Shown: piece after piece, positions 1 to 8,448 of the stretch
Numbering within the stretch: position 1 is the stretch's first letter
Layout: every line of letters begins with the position of its first letter
Source: Pseudomonas arsenicoxydans
GTDB taxonomy: Bacteria; Pseudomonadota; Gammaproteobacteria; Pseudomonadales; Pseudomonadaceae
Assembly: GCF_900103875.1 (NCBI RefSeq)
Contig: NZ_LT629705.1
Location: 5,155,001-5,219,000 of the forward strand
Direction of reading: 5' to 3'
Length of the DNA stretch: 64,000 nt
The notes under the pieces: model-generated
Told to the model about the DNA's origin: nothing
Databases searched by the model: none
The model's input: the letters and a program-made list of their open reading frames with translations, nothing else
Position numbers and translations under genes: made by a program

Positions 1-362
1 AACAGATCACTGTCCCGAAAACGGCCGTGTCGATTTTTGGAAAAGGTCGAGTGGTTGGGGATTTCGTCTTCAAGGCTCAACCGGCAGAACCAGCGATACG
101 CCAGGTTCAAATGGGCCTCTTCGCACAACCGCCGCTCTGAGCGAATGCCGTAGCAATAGCCGACGATCAGCATGCGAATCATCAGTTCGGGATCAATCGA
201 CGGACGCCCAATCGGGCTATAGAAATCGGCGAGGTAATGGCGCAGGTCGCTCAGATCAAGACACTGATCAATGCTGCGCAGAAGGTGATTGGCTGGGATG
301 TGATCTTCAAGGTTGAACGAGTAAAACAGTCGCTCCTGCCCACTCGATAACTGTCCCATCAT
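1..362 (-). CDS. IS1182-family transposase, N-terminal part, cut by the window edge
   Basis: The reverse strand reads open from an ATG at 362 to the window edge, giving about 120 residues beginning MMGQLSSGQERLFYSFNLED. It contains the DUF772-type N-terminal block (HIPANHLLRSID, SPIGRPSIDPELMIRMLIVG, NHSTFSKNR) seen in IS1182/IS5-like DDE transposases. The catalytic DDE core lies outside the window, so intactness cannot be judged. A second in-frame ATG at 359 is an alternative start. The gene would be transcribed away from the IS end near 442. Confidence 0.85.
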   Translation of the reverse strand, partial: MMGQLSSGQERLFYSFNLEDHIPANHLLRSIDQCLDLSDLRHYLADFYSPIGRPSIDPELMIRMLIVGYCYGIRSERRLCEEAHLNLAYRWFCRLSLEDEIPNHSTFSKNRHGRFRDSDL

Positions 363-442
363 GCTGTGTGATCCCCCTCCGGCCAATGCGGAGATTTTGC
401 CGGAGGCCAGCCAGGGGAGCTACTTTTTCAACAGAATCGGCC
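1..442 (-). mobile_element. Insertion sequence, right part, with its terminal inverted repeat
   Basis: The transposase fragment is followed by about 60 bp of leader and then a terminal-repeat-like sequence at 422-442 (ACTTTTTCAACAG...CGGCC). The same 21 bases occur, inverted, at the left end of the small element at 59145-59329, so 442 is taken as the outer IS boundary. The other end is outside the window, so no target duplication can be checked. Confidence 0.6.
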
Positions 443-447
443 GTTAA

Positions 448-467
448 CTGCCTTTCGCGAAAGGCAG
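448..467. repeat. Perfect 20-bp palindrome beside the IS end
   Basis: CTGCCTTTCG followed by CGAAAGGCAG is a perfect 20-bp palindrome. It begins 5 bp outside the IS end at 442. A near-palindrome of the same shape (59120-59139) sits 5 bp outside the related end at 59145. It could be a preferred target hairpin or a sub-terminal part of the element. Confidence 0.5.
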
Positions 468-549
468 CCATGGGTCGAACGAAACCCGGTACCGATCCGA
501 CTCTTCACCTGAAAGCTGAGACTTCATGGATGCGGTTGCCGACTGCCCC

Positions 550-567
550 TCCCCTCTGTGACGACGG
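550..567 (+). repeat. 18-bp direct repeat, copy 1
   Basis: TCCCCTCTGTGACGACGG is found here and again exactly at 4201-4218; both copies continue into a similar T(A/A-G)CCACCGC sequence. The two copies bracket the DUF6124, SDR and MFS genes. It may be a recombination scar or a dispersed intergenic repeat. Confidence 0.5.
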
Positions 568-595
568 ACTAACCACCGCCACACAGGGCTTGCTC

Positions 596-958
596 TTACT
601 CCTTCACCTCAACCTGATCCAGCGCCTGATTCACCGCCAATTCCCCCAGCATCACGACCTGCGTAATTCCCAACAAAGTCTTGCGGTGTGAGTTGTCCAG
701 TAACGCCGCGAAATTGTTGAGCATGGTGGTGGCCGAGCCTAAAGATTCGCTCGCGTTGGCCAGCAGGGATTCGGTGTCGTACTTGGGATTGACGAGGAAC
801 ATGCGCTCAGGTTCGTTGGCCGCAGCCATGATGTGGGCGCCTGGGTTGAGGTAATGGTCGAGGGCACGCTCGGCGGCGTCGTGGAATTTTTTCGAGTCGA
901 CGGATTCGTAGGGGGATGCCGGATCGGTATCGGGTGGGTTGGGTGTGGGTTTGATCAT
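596..958 (-). CDS. DUF6124/DUF3077 family protein
   Basis: This 120-residue protein has the Pseudomonas-restricted DUF6124/DUF3077 pattern: a polar N-terminus (KPTPNPPDTDPASPYESVDSKK), an AAERALDHYLNP block and a C-terminal helix (LGITQVVMLGELAVNQALD). The ATG at 958 has GGAG 7 bases upstream. It has no signal peptide or membrane segment. Function is unknown; family members are numerous in Pseudomonas and may follow a structured RNA such as the one at 1012-1090. Confidence 0.8.
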   Translation of the reverse strand: MIKPTPNPPDTDPASPYESVDSKKFHDAAERALDHYLNPGAHIMAAANEPERMFLVNPKYDTESLLANASESLGSATTMLNNFAALLDNSHRKTLLGITQVVMLGELAVNQALDQVEVKE

Positions 959-1011
959 GGTGAAACTCCTGATTGTTCACTAGGAGCTACCAACATCACT
1001 TGCAGATGATG

Positions 1012-1090
1012 GGTGGCAGCTATGCGCGGGTCTGCAAGACCGGGAAACCAGGAACCCGGCAGACTGTGAGGTCTCCCGCACAAAGCCGCC
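1012..1090. ncRNA. Nested-stem structured RNA element (C4-like candidate)
   Basis: The segment folds on paper into nested stems: GGTGGC (1012-1017) with GCCGCC (1085-1090), GCGGG (1026-1030) with CCCGC (1075-1079), GTCTGC (1030-1035) with GCAGAC (1059-1064), and CCGGG (1040-1044) with CCCGG (1055-1059). The last three compete for bases at their junctions. Very similar sequence recurs in my memory upstream of DUF3077/DUF6124 genes in Pseudomonas. The layout resembles the C4 antisense RNA family, but I cannot confirm this. If read on the minus strand it would be the 5' leader of the DUF6124 gene. Confidence 0.45.
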
Positions 1091-1380
1091 ATTTAACGGA
1101 CCCGAACGAGCGTCCTGTGGCAGGGCTATGCGACTGGTATTCCGGCGGGCTTGCAGACCCGATCACTGATGAGCAGTGACTGGAATGAAGTTACCGACGG
1201 GGCCCTAGACGCACAAGCCGGCGGATTCTGGCGTACGCGTAGGCAACGACGCAAGGCGTTGTAGCCGTAGCCGTTCGGACGTAACACCGAGTGTCTTTAA
1301 ACGTGCGCCTTGAAACCTGTTTAAGGCATCAAACGTTGGGCGAATATGACTTGGCAAAAATTGATGGTGTTGGATCTGAC

Positions 1381-1410
1381 GCCATCGCGGGCAAGCCCGC
1401 TCCCACAGGG
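1381..1410. repeat. Pseudomonas REP-type palindrome
   Basis: GCCATCGCGGGCAAGCCCGC followed by TCCCACAGGG has the typical Pseudomonas REP form, with a GCGGGC/GCCCGC stem at 1387-1400. Such extragenic palindromes are dispersed in fluorescens/putida genomes. A decayed half-copy (TTCGCGAGCAAGCC) is visible near 15020. Confidence 0.7.
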
Positions 1411-1476
1411 AGATGTGGCGAGTTCGAAGTCTGGGGGTGGCAATGGGTATGTCCGGTGCCGGCTTCGAAAATCACC

Positions 1477-1497
1477 CCATTGATTACATTACGTATC
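1477..1497 (+). repeat. 21-bp direct repeat, copy 1
   Basis: A 21-base sequence beginning CCATTGATTACATTACGTAT is identical here and at 16192-16212, 14.7 kb away. The flanks are unrelated. Both copies lie in intergenic space upstream of a rightward gene (SDR at 1739, cupin at 16365), 240 and 150 bp before the start, so a shared operator is possible. Confidence 0.5.
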
Positions 1498-1738
1498 TGC
1501 GCGGCAACCGTCCGACATTTCAAATACACAAGATTCTGGACATTTAGCGAGGGTGGCCAAAAACGCGCAGGGGTTGGCCCAAAATCATCACAGCCATCGC
1601 TTCAGTGAAAACCCATAACTCATAAAATTTACTCATCGGTAGTTAGAAAGATTACTGGTCCTGGGGGGTACAGGTGCCGGCATAAAAGCCGTCGGCGCAA
1701 TGCCCTTGAACCCAAATATCTAATTTTCGGAGTAAAGC

Positions 1739-2446
1739 ATGAGTGCATCGCAAAGGGTTGTTGTCGTTACCGGAGCGTCGCAAGGCATAGGCGATGAAAT
1801 CGTGAAGGCGTTTCGAAAGCTCGACTACCGCGTGGTTGCGACCTCTCGTACGATCAAGCCGTCGGACGACCCGAACATACTGGCGGTAGCTGGTGATATT
1901 GGTGATCCGGCGACTGCCCAGCGTGTCATTTGCGAAGGTGTCGCGCGATTTGGCCGGATCGACACACTAGTGAACAACGCCGGTATCTACATCGGTAAGC
2001 CTTTCACCGAGTACACCATCGAAGACTACAACGCCGTCATGAACGTGAATATGGCTGGCTTCTATCACATCACCAAACTGGCCATCGCCGAAATGGAAAA
2101 GCATGCGAGCGGCCACGTGGTGACTGTCACCGCCAGCATCGAAAACGGCATCAGCGGCGCGCACATGGCACTGGCAGCGATGACCAAGGGTGGTTTGAAC
2201 GCCGTCACCAGAGCGCTGGCGATTGAATACGCCCAGCAGGGGATCCGCGTGAACGCTGTCGCGCCGGGTGTCACCAAGACGCCTATGCATCCTGTGGAAT
2301 ACCACGAAATGCTGGGCAGCTTCCATCCGCTGGGCCGCATGGGCGAAGCGAGCGAAGTAGCCAACGCCGTCGTCTTCCTGGATTCAGCAGAGTTCATCAC
2401 GGGAGAAATCCTGCACGTCGACGGTGGCCAGAGCGCCGGTCGGTAA
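1739..2446 (+). CDS. SDR family oxidoreductase lacking the catalytic tyrosine
   Basis: A 235-residue short-chain dehydrogenase/reductase with the Rossmann motif TGASQGIG (residues 11-18), the NNAG motif and a C-terminal GEILHVDGGQSAGR. The usual YxxxK is replaced: the lysine lies in AAMTKGG and the position four before it is alanine. The same loss is known in one SDR subfamily with a LTKGG signature and the same C-terminus, so it is probably not decay. GGAG stands 7 bases before the ATG. The MFS gene follows about 330 bp downstream. Substrate unknown. Confidence 0.85.
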   Translation: MSASQRVVVVTGASQGIGDEIVKAFRKLDYRVVATSRTIKPSDDPNILAVAGDIGDPATAQRVICEGVARFGRIDTLVNNAGIYIGKPFTEYTIEDYNAVMNVNMAGFYHITKLAIAEMEKHASGHVVTVTASIENGISGAHMALAAMTKGGLNAVTRALAIEYAQQGIRVNAVAPGVTKTPMHPVEYHEMLGSFHPLGRMGEASEVANAVVFLDSAEFITGEILHVDGGQSAGR

Positions 2447-2773
2447 AGGACGCCAACGGAGCCCTTTGCGGCTATCGCAAGGGACTCCACATGACCCCTG
2501 GTGCAAGGACGAACTGGAATACCCCGCGCCCAATTCGCGAGTAGCAAAGACTCACTTCCGAAAGTAAAGACCGCGCTGTCATCTCGCTGATTTTTCCAGC
2601 CACCGCACGGATTTTATTCAACGTCAAATCACCGCTACCGCCTCCCTTTCCTGGATCGCCGCAAAGTGCATCGCCACCGATGCCTATGTCCGACCAGGTC
2701 GTTCCATTTCGATAGCAGGATGACGTTTTGGGGAATCAGGCCAGCATTTTTCAGCGTGTCTATAGGAAACAAG

Positions 2774-4183
2774 ATGCATACAACCTCAAACCCGGCGGCA
2801 CAGCAGAGGTCACTGGCGGTGCTGCTCGCCAGCAGCTTCGCCTTTATCATCGTCCAACTGGACGTCACGATCGTCAATGTCGCACTGCCCAGGATAGGCG
2901 TGGAGCTGGGCGCCGAGGTCAGTACGCTGCAGTGGGTGATCGATGCCTACACCCTGGGCTTCGCCACCTTTCTGCTATCGGCCGGGGTGATGGGCGATAA
3001 GTTCGGTTCCAAGCAGGTGTTCCTGAAGGGCTTCGCCCTGTTTACGCTGGCCTCCATCGCCTGCGCGCTGGCGCCCTCGGCGATGGCGCTTAACGTGGCG
3101 CGGGCCGCGCAAGGGGTCGGCGCGGCGCTGCTCGTACCCAGTTCGCTGGCCATCCTCAATGCTACCTATGCCCACGATAAAAATAGGCTGGCCAAGGCGA
3201 TCGGCTGGTGGACGGCAGCCGGCGGCGTGTCGATCGCAGCCGGCCCCGTGATCGGCGGCCTGCTGCTGTCGACAGCGGGATGGCGCAGCATTTTCTGGGT
3301 CAATGTGCCGATCTGCGTGATCGGCTTCGCGCTGACGTATTACGTCGTGCCGCGCATGGTAAGCAAGGCACCGTCACGCCACTTCGACCTGCCGGGCCAG
3401 CTGCTGTCGGTGCTCGCGCTGATCGGCTTTATTGGCGCGGTGATCGAGGTGCACTCACTGGGCTTTTCCAGTCTGGTGGTGCAAGGCGGCTTTGCGTTGG
3501 CCATCGTCGCCGGCAGCGCCTTCCTGGTGGTCGAAAGCCTCGTGCGGGCGCCGATGCTGCCGCTGACACTGTTCCACAGCATGCGTTTTTCCGGTGCAGT
3601 GCTGTTTGGTGTGCTAGCCAATTTCACCTATTACGGCTTGATTTTCGTGCTTAGCTTCTACCTGCAAAAAGTGCGCGGCTATACGGTGATGGAAACCGGG
3701 CTGACCTTCCTGCCGCTGACCGGGACAGCCTTCTTTTCCAACATCGCCGTCGGCCGCCTGTCGGCGCGCACCGGACTGCGTGCGCTCATGGTGGGTGGCG
3801 GCCTGATCGGTTGCTCCGGCTACGCACTGCTCGGCACCTTTGGTATCTCGGAGCATGCCACCTTCCTCGACATGCTCCCGGGCCTGGCGCTGATCCCAAT
3901 CGGCATGGGCTTCGCGGTGCCGGCCATGACAACGTCGATCTTGTCCAGCGTCGAACGGCACCAGGCGGGGACGGCGTCGGCCGTACTGAACACGGCGCGC
4001 CAGGTGGGCGGTGCGACCGGAGTCGCCATCTTCGGCGCCATCGTAGCCGGCGATACCGACGCGGCCGTCATGGGCGGCGTGCGCAGCGCATTGCTAATCT
4101 CAGCCGCGCTTTTGCTGGCGGCGGTTGCCGTTGCATTCTGGAGCCGCGCCGGCACCACGGCGCCGGTGGCAGATCCGTGCTGA
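2774..4183 (+). CDS. MFS transporter, DHA2 (14-TM) drug exporter family
   Basis: The 469-residue protein has the features of the DHA2 family: LDVTIVNVALPRIG in the first membrane helix (motif D1), WVIDAYTLGFA, GVMGDKFGSKQVF (motif A) and GPVIGGLLLSTAGWRSIFWVNVP (motif C region). It should pump small hydrophobic compounds out using the proton gradient. The start at 2774 was chosen because AGGAAACAAG precedes it; an upstream frame from 2666 lacks this. Third positions look more GC-rich than in the neighbours, which suggests transfer. The 18-bp repeat lies just after the stop. Confidence 0.88.
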   Translation: MHTTSNPAAQQRSLAVLLASSFAFIIVQLDVTIVNVALPRIGVELGAEVSTLQWVIDAYTLGFATFLLSAGVMGDKFGSKQVFLKGFALFTLASIACALAPSAMALNVARAAQGVGAALLVPSSLAILNATYAHDKNRLAKAIGWWTAAGGVSIAAGPVIGGLLLSTAGWRSIFWVNVPICVIGFALTYYVVPRMVSKAPSRHFDLPGQLLSVLALIGFIGAVIEVHSLGFSSLVVQGGFALAIVAGSAFLVVESLVRAPMLPLTLFHSMRFSGAVLFGVLANFTYYGLIFVLSFYLQKVRGYTVMETGLTFLPLTGTAFFSNIAVGRLSARTGLRALMVGGGLIGCSGYALLGTFGISEHATFLDMLPGLALIPIGMGFAVPAMTTSILSSVERHQAGTASAVLNTARQVGGATGVAIFGAIVAGDTDAAVMGGVRSALLISAALLLAAVAVAFWSRAGTTAPVADPC

Positions 4184-4200
4184 ATTTACCCCCCAAAACT

Positions 4201-4218
4201 TCCCCTCTGTGACGACGG
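4201..4218 (+). repeat. 18-bp direct repeat, copy 2
   Basis: Exact copy of 550-567 (TCCCCTCTGTGACGACGG), 17 bp after the MFS stop codon. It marks the right side of the DUF6124-SDR-MFS block. Confidence 0.5.
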
Positions 4219-4271
4219 TTAGCCACCGCGCCCATCGCTGAATCTTCGAAAGATAGATAGCCGATTTGACG

Positions 4272-5234
4272 TTAGCCCTTTTTGCGATACGCCATTGAGT
4301 CGTCGATACGTTTGAGAATGTAGTCGCCCGCCGCTACCGGAGGATACAGACTCAGCGCCGGATCGATTCCCAGATCGCAGGGATCAACAACAGCGCTATA
4401 AGTTGGATCGTAGAACGTGGCAATGGAATAGCGCTCGTGACCCGAAGTGTTAATCACCCGGTGCAGGGTCGAACGAAAGCGATCATTGGACCAATGAGCC
4501 AAAAGGTCTCCAACGTTAACGACCAGACTGCCAGGAATAGGGGTCGCTTCGATCCACCGGTTGGAGCCAAGCTCGCGTACCTGTAGGCCGCCGCTGTTAT
4601 CTTGATAGAGCAAGGTAATACAACCGTAATCCGTGTGCGGCGCCACGCCGAATTGGTCAGCCTCAGCCTGTGCAGGCTGTGGTGGGTAATAGACCATCTG
4701 CGTACGCTGCAGGGGCTTGGTGTATTTGTCTGTGAAGAAATCCTCTTCAATACCCAACCCTACCGCTACTGCCCTCAGTAAATCCGCCCCGGCCTTACCG
4801 ATTTCTGAATAGTATTCAGACAGCGCGTCTTGCAACTCCGGCATGAACTCCGGCCACTGATTCGGCCCGCGCAAAGCCTCACCAGCAACAACGCATGGAT
4901 CATCCTCCGCCAGCTCCAGACCGATACTGAAGAACTCCTTGTGATCAGGTTTGGTGGCTTCATACATGGTCGCCCCACCCAGCGCATGCCAGCCTCGATG
5001 CCGCTTGTTCACCGCCACCTGGCGCTTGATCTCAGTCGGATAGGCAAAGAACTGTGCAGCTGCCGCCATCGCTCTGTCGATCACCGGCTGCGGTACGCCG
5101 TGATTGATAATGTAGAAAAAACCGATTTCGCTGCAGGCTTTTCGAATGGCATCACCGGCCCTGCGAATGCTTGCCTGATTACCCTCACGAACTCCGGTCA
5201 TATCGATCAGAGGCAGATTGGTGATAGAGGTCAT
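4272..5234 (-). CDS. 2-oxoglutarate/Fe(II)-dependent oxygenase, isopenicillin N synthase family
   Basis: The 320-residue protein has the DIOX_N domain (LPLIDMTG; GFFYIINHGVP) followed by the double-stranded beta helix with the iron ligands HTD (APHTDYGCITLLYQ) and a distal His (STLHRVI), and the 2-oxoglutarate-binding RxS (ERYSIATF). The start at 5234 is preferred over 5315 because CAGGAGTGAAC precedes it. It is divergent from the ammonia-lyase operon, and a TATATACAG box lies 66 bp upstream, so it should belong to the same regulon. Its substrate is unknown; it lacks the specific features of the ethylene-forming enzyme. Confidence 0.85.
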   Translation of the reverse strand: MTSITNLPLIDMTGVREGNQASIRRAGDAIRKACSEIGFFYIINHGVPQPVIDRAMAAAAQFFAYPTEIKRQVAVNKRHRGWHALGGATMYEATKPDHKEFFSIGLELAEDDPCVVAGEALRGPNQWPEFMPELQDALSEYYSEIGKAGADLLRAVAVGLGIEEDFFTDKYTKPLQRTQMVYYPPQPAQAEADQFGVAPHTDYGCITLLYQDNSGGLQVRELGSNRWIEATPIPGSLVVNVGDLLAHWSNDRFRSTLHRVINTSGHERYSIATFYDPTYSAVVDPCDLGIDPALSLYPPVAAGDYILKRIDDSMAYRKKG

Positions 5235-5298
5235 GTTCACTCCTGCAAAAGTAAATACAGCGGTGGCGAGGTGACGGCTTTGCCAGCGAATGACAAGC

Positions 5299-5310
5299 CG
5301 GTATATACAG
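5299..5310. promoter_or_regulatory. HutC/GntR-type operator candidate, site 1
   Basis: CGGTATATACAG matches 11 of 12 positions of the palindrome CTGTATATACAG. It lies 65 bp upstream of the 2OG oxygenase start. HutC-type GntR regulators bind TGTATATACA-like sequences. Confidence 0.6.
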
Positions 5311-5577
5311 GACATAGCATTTACTGTGCCGCCTCACCAGTTACCTATCTGCAAGCCTCGAGCTAATGCGAATATTGCGACGCAAGAGCCCGATCAAACC
5401 TGTTACTAGCCCGTTTCCCTTCGCCCCAGCAGTGGGCAGAGCGCCCACAACTGGTGCAACCTTCGGTTACATCCTTTAGAAAAACCGTCCTGATAAATTT
5501 CTCTTTTCGTCTGAACGAGCGGGTCTGGAATGCTCGTTGGCGAGCCGATACGGAAAGCTGGCCTGCATTTTGCCTTA

Positions 5578-5591
5578 CCTGTATATACAGG
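5578..5591. promoter_or_regulatory. HutC/GntR-type operator, site 2 (perfect palindrome)
   Basis: CCTGTATATACAGG is a perfect 14-bp palindrome, 50 bp before the ammonia-lyase start. It is the best of three related boxes in the locus and fits the TGTATATACA type recognised by HutC-family regulators. The gene at 14231 is the obvious candidate. Confidence 0.7.
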
Positions 5592-5640
5592 AACATGTAG
5601 CTGTCTCTATTCCCCATCACCTGCCATCAGGACACTCTCA

Positions 5641-7170
5641 ATGTACGCACCGTTGCAGCTCAAACCCGGTCATCTCACCCTCGATCAATTGCGCGCCATC
5701 TACCAGTTGCAAAGTCCTTTCGAACTGGACCCGGCTGCACGCGACGTCGTCGATGCAAGTACTCGTACAGTAGACGAAATCATCGCCAACGAGCGGACGG
5801 TGTACGGCATAAATACCGGGTTCGGCCTGCTGGCACGGACCTCAATCCCTACCGAGTCGCTGGCCAAACTGCAGCGCAACCTACTGCTTTCACATTGCAC
5901 CGGCACCGGCCCGCTGCTGGATGACGCCAGTGTCGCTCTCATCATGGCGCTCAAGGTGGGTTCCCTCGCCCGTGGTTTTTCCGGGATTCGTTGGGAGGTG
6001 ATTCAGGCCCTGAGCAAGCTCTATGCGGCCAGGGTTTACCCGTGCATACCGTCACAAGGGTCCGTCGGCGCTTCGGGCGACCTGGCACCGTTGGCGCATA
6101 TGTCCGCGGTGTTGATCGGCGTTGGCCGGGTACGTCATGAGGGCCGTGAAATGGAGGCTGTCGAGGGTCTGGCGATTGCAGGTCTCGAGCCGATGGTGTT
6201 GGGCCCGAAGGAAGGCCTGGCGTTGATCAATGGCACACAGGTCTCTACGGCGCTGGCCTTGCGTGGCCTGTTCGCCTGCGAAAAGCTGTTCAGCGCTGCG
6301 GTCGTCGCCGGTAGCCTGAGCGTTGAAGCCTTGAAAGGCTCGGACGTGCCGTTTGACCCACGCATCCAGGCCGTTCGCGGACAACCGGGGCAGATCGACG
6401 TGGCGCAGCTCTACCGCGAATTGCTGGCTACCAGTGAAATTCGCGAATCCCATCGCAACTGCGACCGAGTGCAGGACCCTTACTCACTGCGTTGCCAGCC
6501 TCAGGTCATGGGCGCGTGCCTGGACCACATGCGCTTTGCCGCCGGAGTCTTTCTGCGTGAGGCCAATGCCGTCTCGGATAACCCGCTGGTGTTCTGCGCC
6601 GACGGCGACGTGCTCTCGGGAGGAAACTTCCACGCCGAACCGGTCGCCATGGCCGCCGATGTTCTGGCCTTGGCCATCTCCGAGATTGGCGCCCTTTCCG
6701 AGCGGCGCATCGCACAACTGGTTGATCCGGCATTGTCGGGCCTACCGGCTTTTCTGGTGCGCGAAGGCGGCCTGAACTCTGGTTTCATGATCGCTCAGGT
6801 CACCGCTGCCGCCCTCGCTTCGGAGAACAAGACCCTGGCGCATCCGGCATCAGTCGATAGCCTGCCGACCTCAGCCAACCAGGAAGACCATGTGTCGATG
6901 GCGACCTTTGCGGCACGTCGTTTGCTGGACATGGCCGGCAACAGCAGTGCGGTGGTTGCCATCGAATTGCTGGGCGCAGCTCAAGGCGTGGACTTGCATG
7001 CCCCACTGCAGACGTCGCAAAAGCTCAGCGAAGTGCTGACGATGATTCGCCGTGAAGTGGCTCACTACGATGAAGATCGATATTTCGCCCCGGATATCGC
7101 CGCTGCGCGAGCCTGGGTCGAGAACGCGGCGTTCACTCGCTGGTTGCCAGCGGAACGCCTGTATGCCTGA
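5641..7170 (+). CDS. hutH: Histidine ammonia-lyase paralogue (MIO enzyme)
   Basis: The 509-residue protein aligns by eye with P. putida HutH over its full length. The self-processing Ala-Ser-Gly that forms the MIO cofactor is at residues 144-146 ([16 protein letters not shown]). The substrate-pocket histidine is at 85 (LLSHCTGTG) and the conserved glutamate lies in [10 protein letters not shown]. It should deaminate L-histidine to trans-urocanate in the cytoplasm. The ATG at 5641 follows AGGA and gives the family's usual length; an in-frame frame from 5530 adds no conserved residues. No hutU, hutI or hutG is nearby, so urocanate would pass to a Hut pathway elsewhere. Confidence 0.88.
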   Translation: MYAPLQLKPGHLTLDQLRAIYQLQSPFELDPAARDVVDASTRTVDEIIANERTVYGINTGFGLLARTSIPTESLAKLQRNLLLSHCTGTGPLLDDASVALIMALKVGSLARGFSGIRWEVIQALSKLYAARVYPCIPSQGSVGASGDLAPLAHMSAVLIGVGRVRHEGREMEAVEGLAIAGLEPMVLGPKEGLALINGTQVSTALALRGLFACEKLFSAAVVAGSLSVEALKGSDVPFDPRIQAVRGQPGQIDVAQLYRELLATSEIRESHRNCDRVQDPYSLRCQPQVMGACLDHMRFAAGVFLREANAVSDNPLVFCADGDVLSGGNFHAEPVAMAADVLALAISEIGALSERRIAQLVDPALSGLPAFLVREGGLNSGFMIAQVTAAALASENKTLAHPASVDSLPTSANQEDHVSMATFAARRLLDMAGNSSAVVAIELLGAAQGVDLHAPLQTSQKLSEVLTMIRREVAHYDEDRYFAPDIAAARAWVENAAFTRWLPAERLYA

Positions 7171-7235
7171 TTTGTACACCTGAGCCGAACCCGTTCGCCG
7201 CCCTACTGCGGCGAACACCTACTCTTGCGTAGCCG

Positions 7236-8444
7236 ATGGTATATGCCATGCGCCGCTATTATTCAGGTCCGGACTATCGTCGAGCACACAGCATTGCCGA
7301 ATTGGCAGTGATGGCCCGCCGACGCTTGCCGCATTTCGCTTGGGAATACCTGGAGGGTGGTGCCGAAGAAGAATTGACCTTGCGCCGCAACCGTCAAGGC
7401 TTCGCGGATATTGCCCTACTGCCGCAGACCCTGGTGCCCTGCTCCGTAACGCAATCCCAGCGTTCGCTGTTCGGTCGAGAGCTGCCGCTGCCCATGGCGA
7501 TCGGCCCCACCGGCTATAACGCCATGCTTTATCGCGATGCCGATATTCACTTGGCCCGCGCTGCAACCGAGCGCGGCCTGCCCTTTACCCTGAGTACCGT
7601 TTCCACCAGTTCTCTGGAGCAAGTGGTCGCGGCGGTGCCAGAGGTGAATCTCTGGTTTCAGCTCTACTGCCTGCGTGACCCAAAGGTCCAGGAAGACTTG
7701 CTCCTGCGCGCAGCCTCCGTGGGCTGCAAGACCTTGTTACTGACCAGCGACGCGGTGCTGCTGGGTAACCGGGAGTGGGACAAACGCAACTTTGTCCGGC
7801 CTCGGCAACTGAGCCTGCGCAACAAGATCGACGTGCTCAATCATCCACGGTGGATGGCCCAGACACTGTGGCCTCATGGCCTGCCAAACCTGGGCAACAT
7901 CGAACGCTATCTACCCTCCGCGCAACGCACTATCGAAGGTGCCGCCCATTTCATAGGTTCGCAAATGGACACCGGCCTGGATTGGGATGCCCTCGCCCGC
8001 TTGCGCGACCGCTGGCCACAACGGTTGTTGCTCAAAGGGGTGCTGCACCCGATGGATGCCGAGAAAGCCATCGCGCTGGGTCTTGATGGCGTGGTGGTCA
8101 GCAACCACGGCGGCCGACAACTGGACGGCGTCCCGGCGAGCATCGATTGCCTCCCGGCGATCGCCGCCGTCGCCAAAGGCAAGCTCACGCTGCTGCTCGA
8201 CAGCGGCATCCGCCGTGGCACCGACATTCTCAAAGCCTGCGCCCTCGGTGCCGATGCGGTTTTGCTCGGGCGCGCTACCTTGTATGGAGTGGCAGTCGGC
8301 GGGCAGGCGGGTGCCGGGCATGCGCTCGACCTGCTCGCACAAGAATTGCGTCTGGCCCTGTCGCTGCTCGGAACACCAGACCTGAACCAGCTCCACCGTC
8401 GCCAGCTGTGCGCGACGCCCTCCACATCCTTCACCGTGAGTTGA
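7236..8444 (+). CDS. FMN-dependent alpha-hydroxy-acid dehydrogenase (LldD/MdlB family)
   Basis: The 402-residue protein begins with the family N-terminus (ELAVMARRRLPHFAWEYLEGGAEEELTLRRN) and has the active-site block VVVSNHGGRQLDG, where His and Arg bind and activate the 2-hydroxyacid, and the FMN-phosphate region DSGIRRGTDILKA/GADAVLLGRA. It should oxidise an L-2-hydroxyacid to the 2-oxoacid. It resembles mandelate dehydrogenase as much as lactate dehydrogenase. It sits 65 bp after the ammonia-lyase and 4 bp before the D-type dehydrogenase, which suggests complementary stereospecificity. An internal ATG at 7248 is an alternative start. Confidence 0.85.
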   Translation: MVYAMRRYYSGPDYRRAHSIAELAVMARRRLPHFAWEYLEGGAEEELTLRRNRQGFADIALLPQTLVPCSVTQSQRSLFGRELPLPMAIGPTGYNAMLYRDADIHLARAATERGLPFTLSTVSTSSLEQVVAAVPEVNLWFQLYCLRDPKVQEDLLLRAASVGCKTLLLTSDAVLLGNREWDKRNFVRPRQLSLRNKIDVLNHPRWMAQTLWPHGLPNLGNIERYLPSAQRTIEGAAHFIGSQMDTGLDWDALARLRDRWPQRLLLKGVLHPMDAEKAIALGLDGVVVSNHGGRQLDGVPASIDCLPAIAAVAKGKLTLLLDSGIRRGTDILKACALGADAVLLGRATLYGVAVGGQAGAGHALDLLAQELRLALSLLGTPDLNQLHRRQLCATPSTSFTVS

Positions 8445-8448
8445 ACCG

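Larger units (their letters stand above)
1091..1738. other. Intergenic region before the SDR gene
   Basis: About 650 bp without a convincing gene. It holds a REP palindrome (1381-1410) and one copy of the 21-bp repeat (1477-1497). No good ribosome-binding site precedes any of the short open frames here. Confidence 0.6.

Noticed and set aside
973..1179. 68-codon rightward open frame
   Set aside because: It covers the structured RNA element, has no ribosome-binding site and an arginine-rich, compositionally random product.
2065..2547. 160-codon leftward frame opposite the SDR gene
   Set aside because: It is a shadow of the SDR gene on the opposite strand; no recognised motif.
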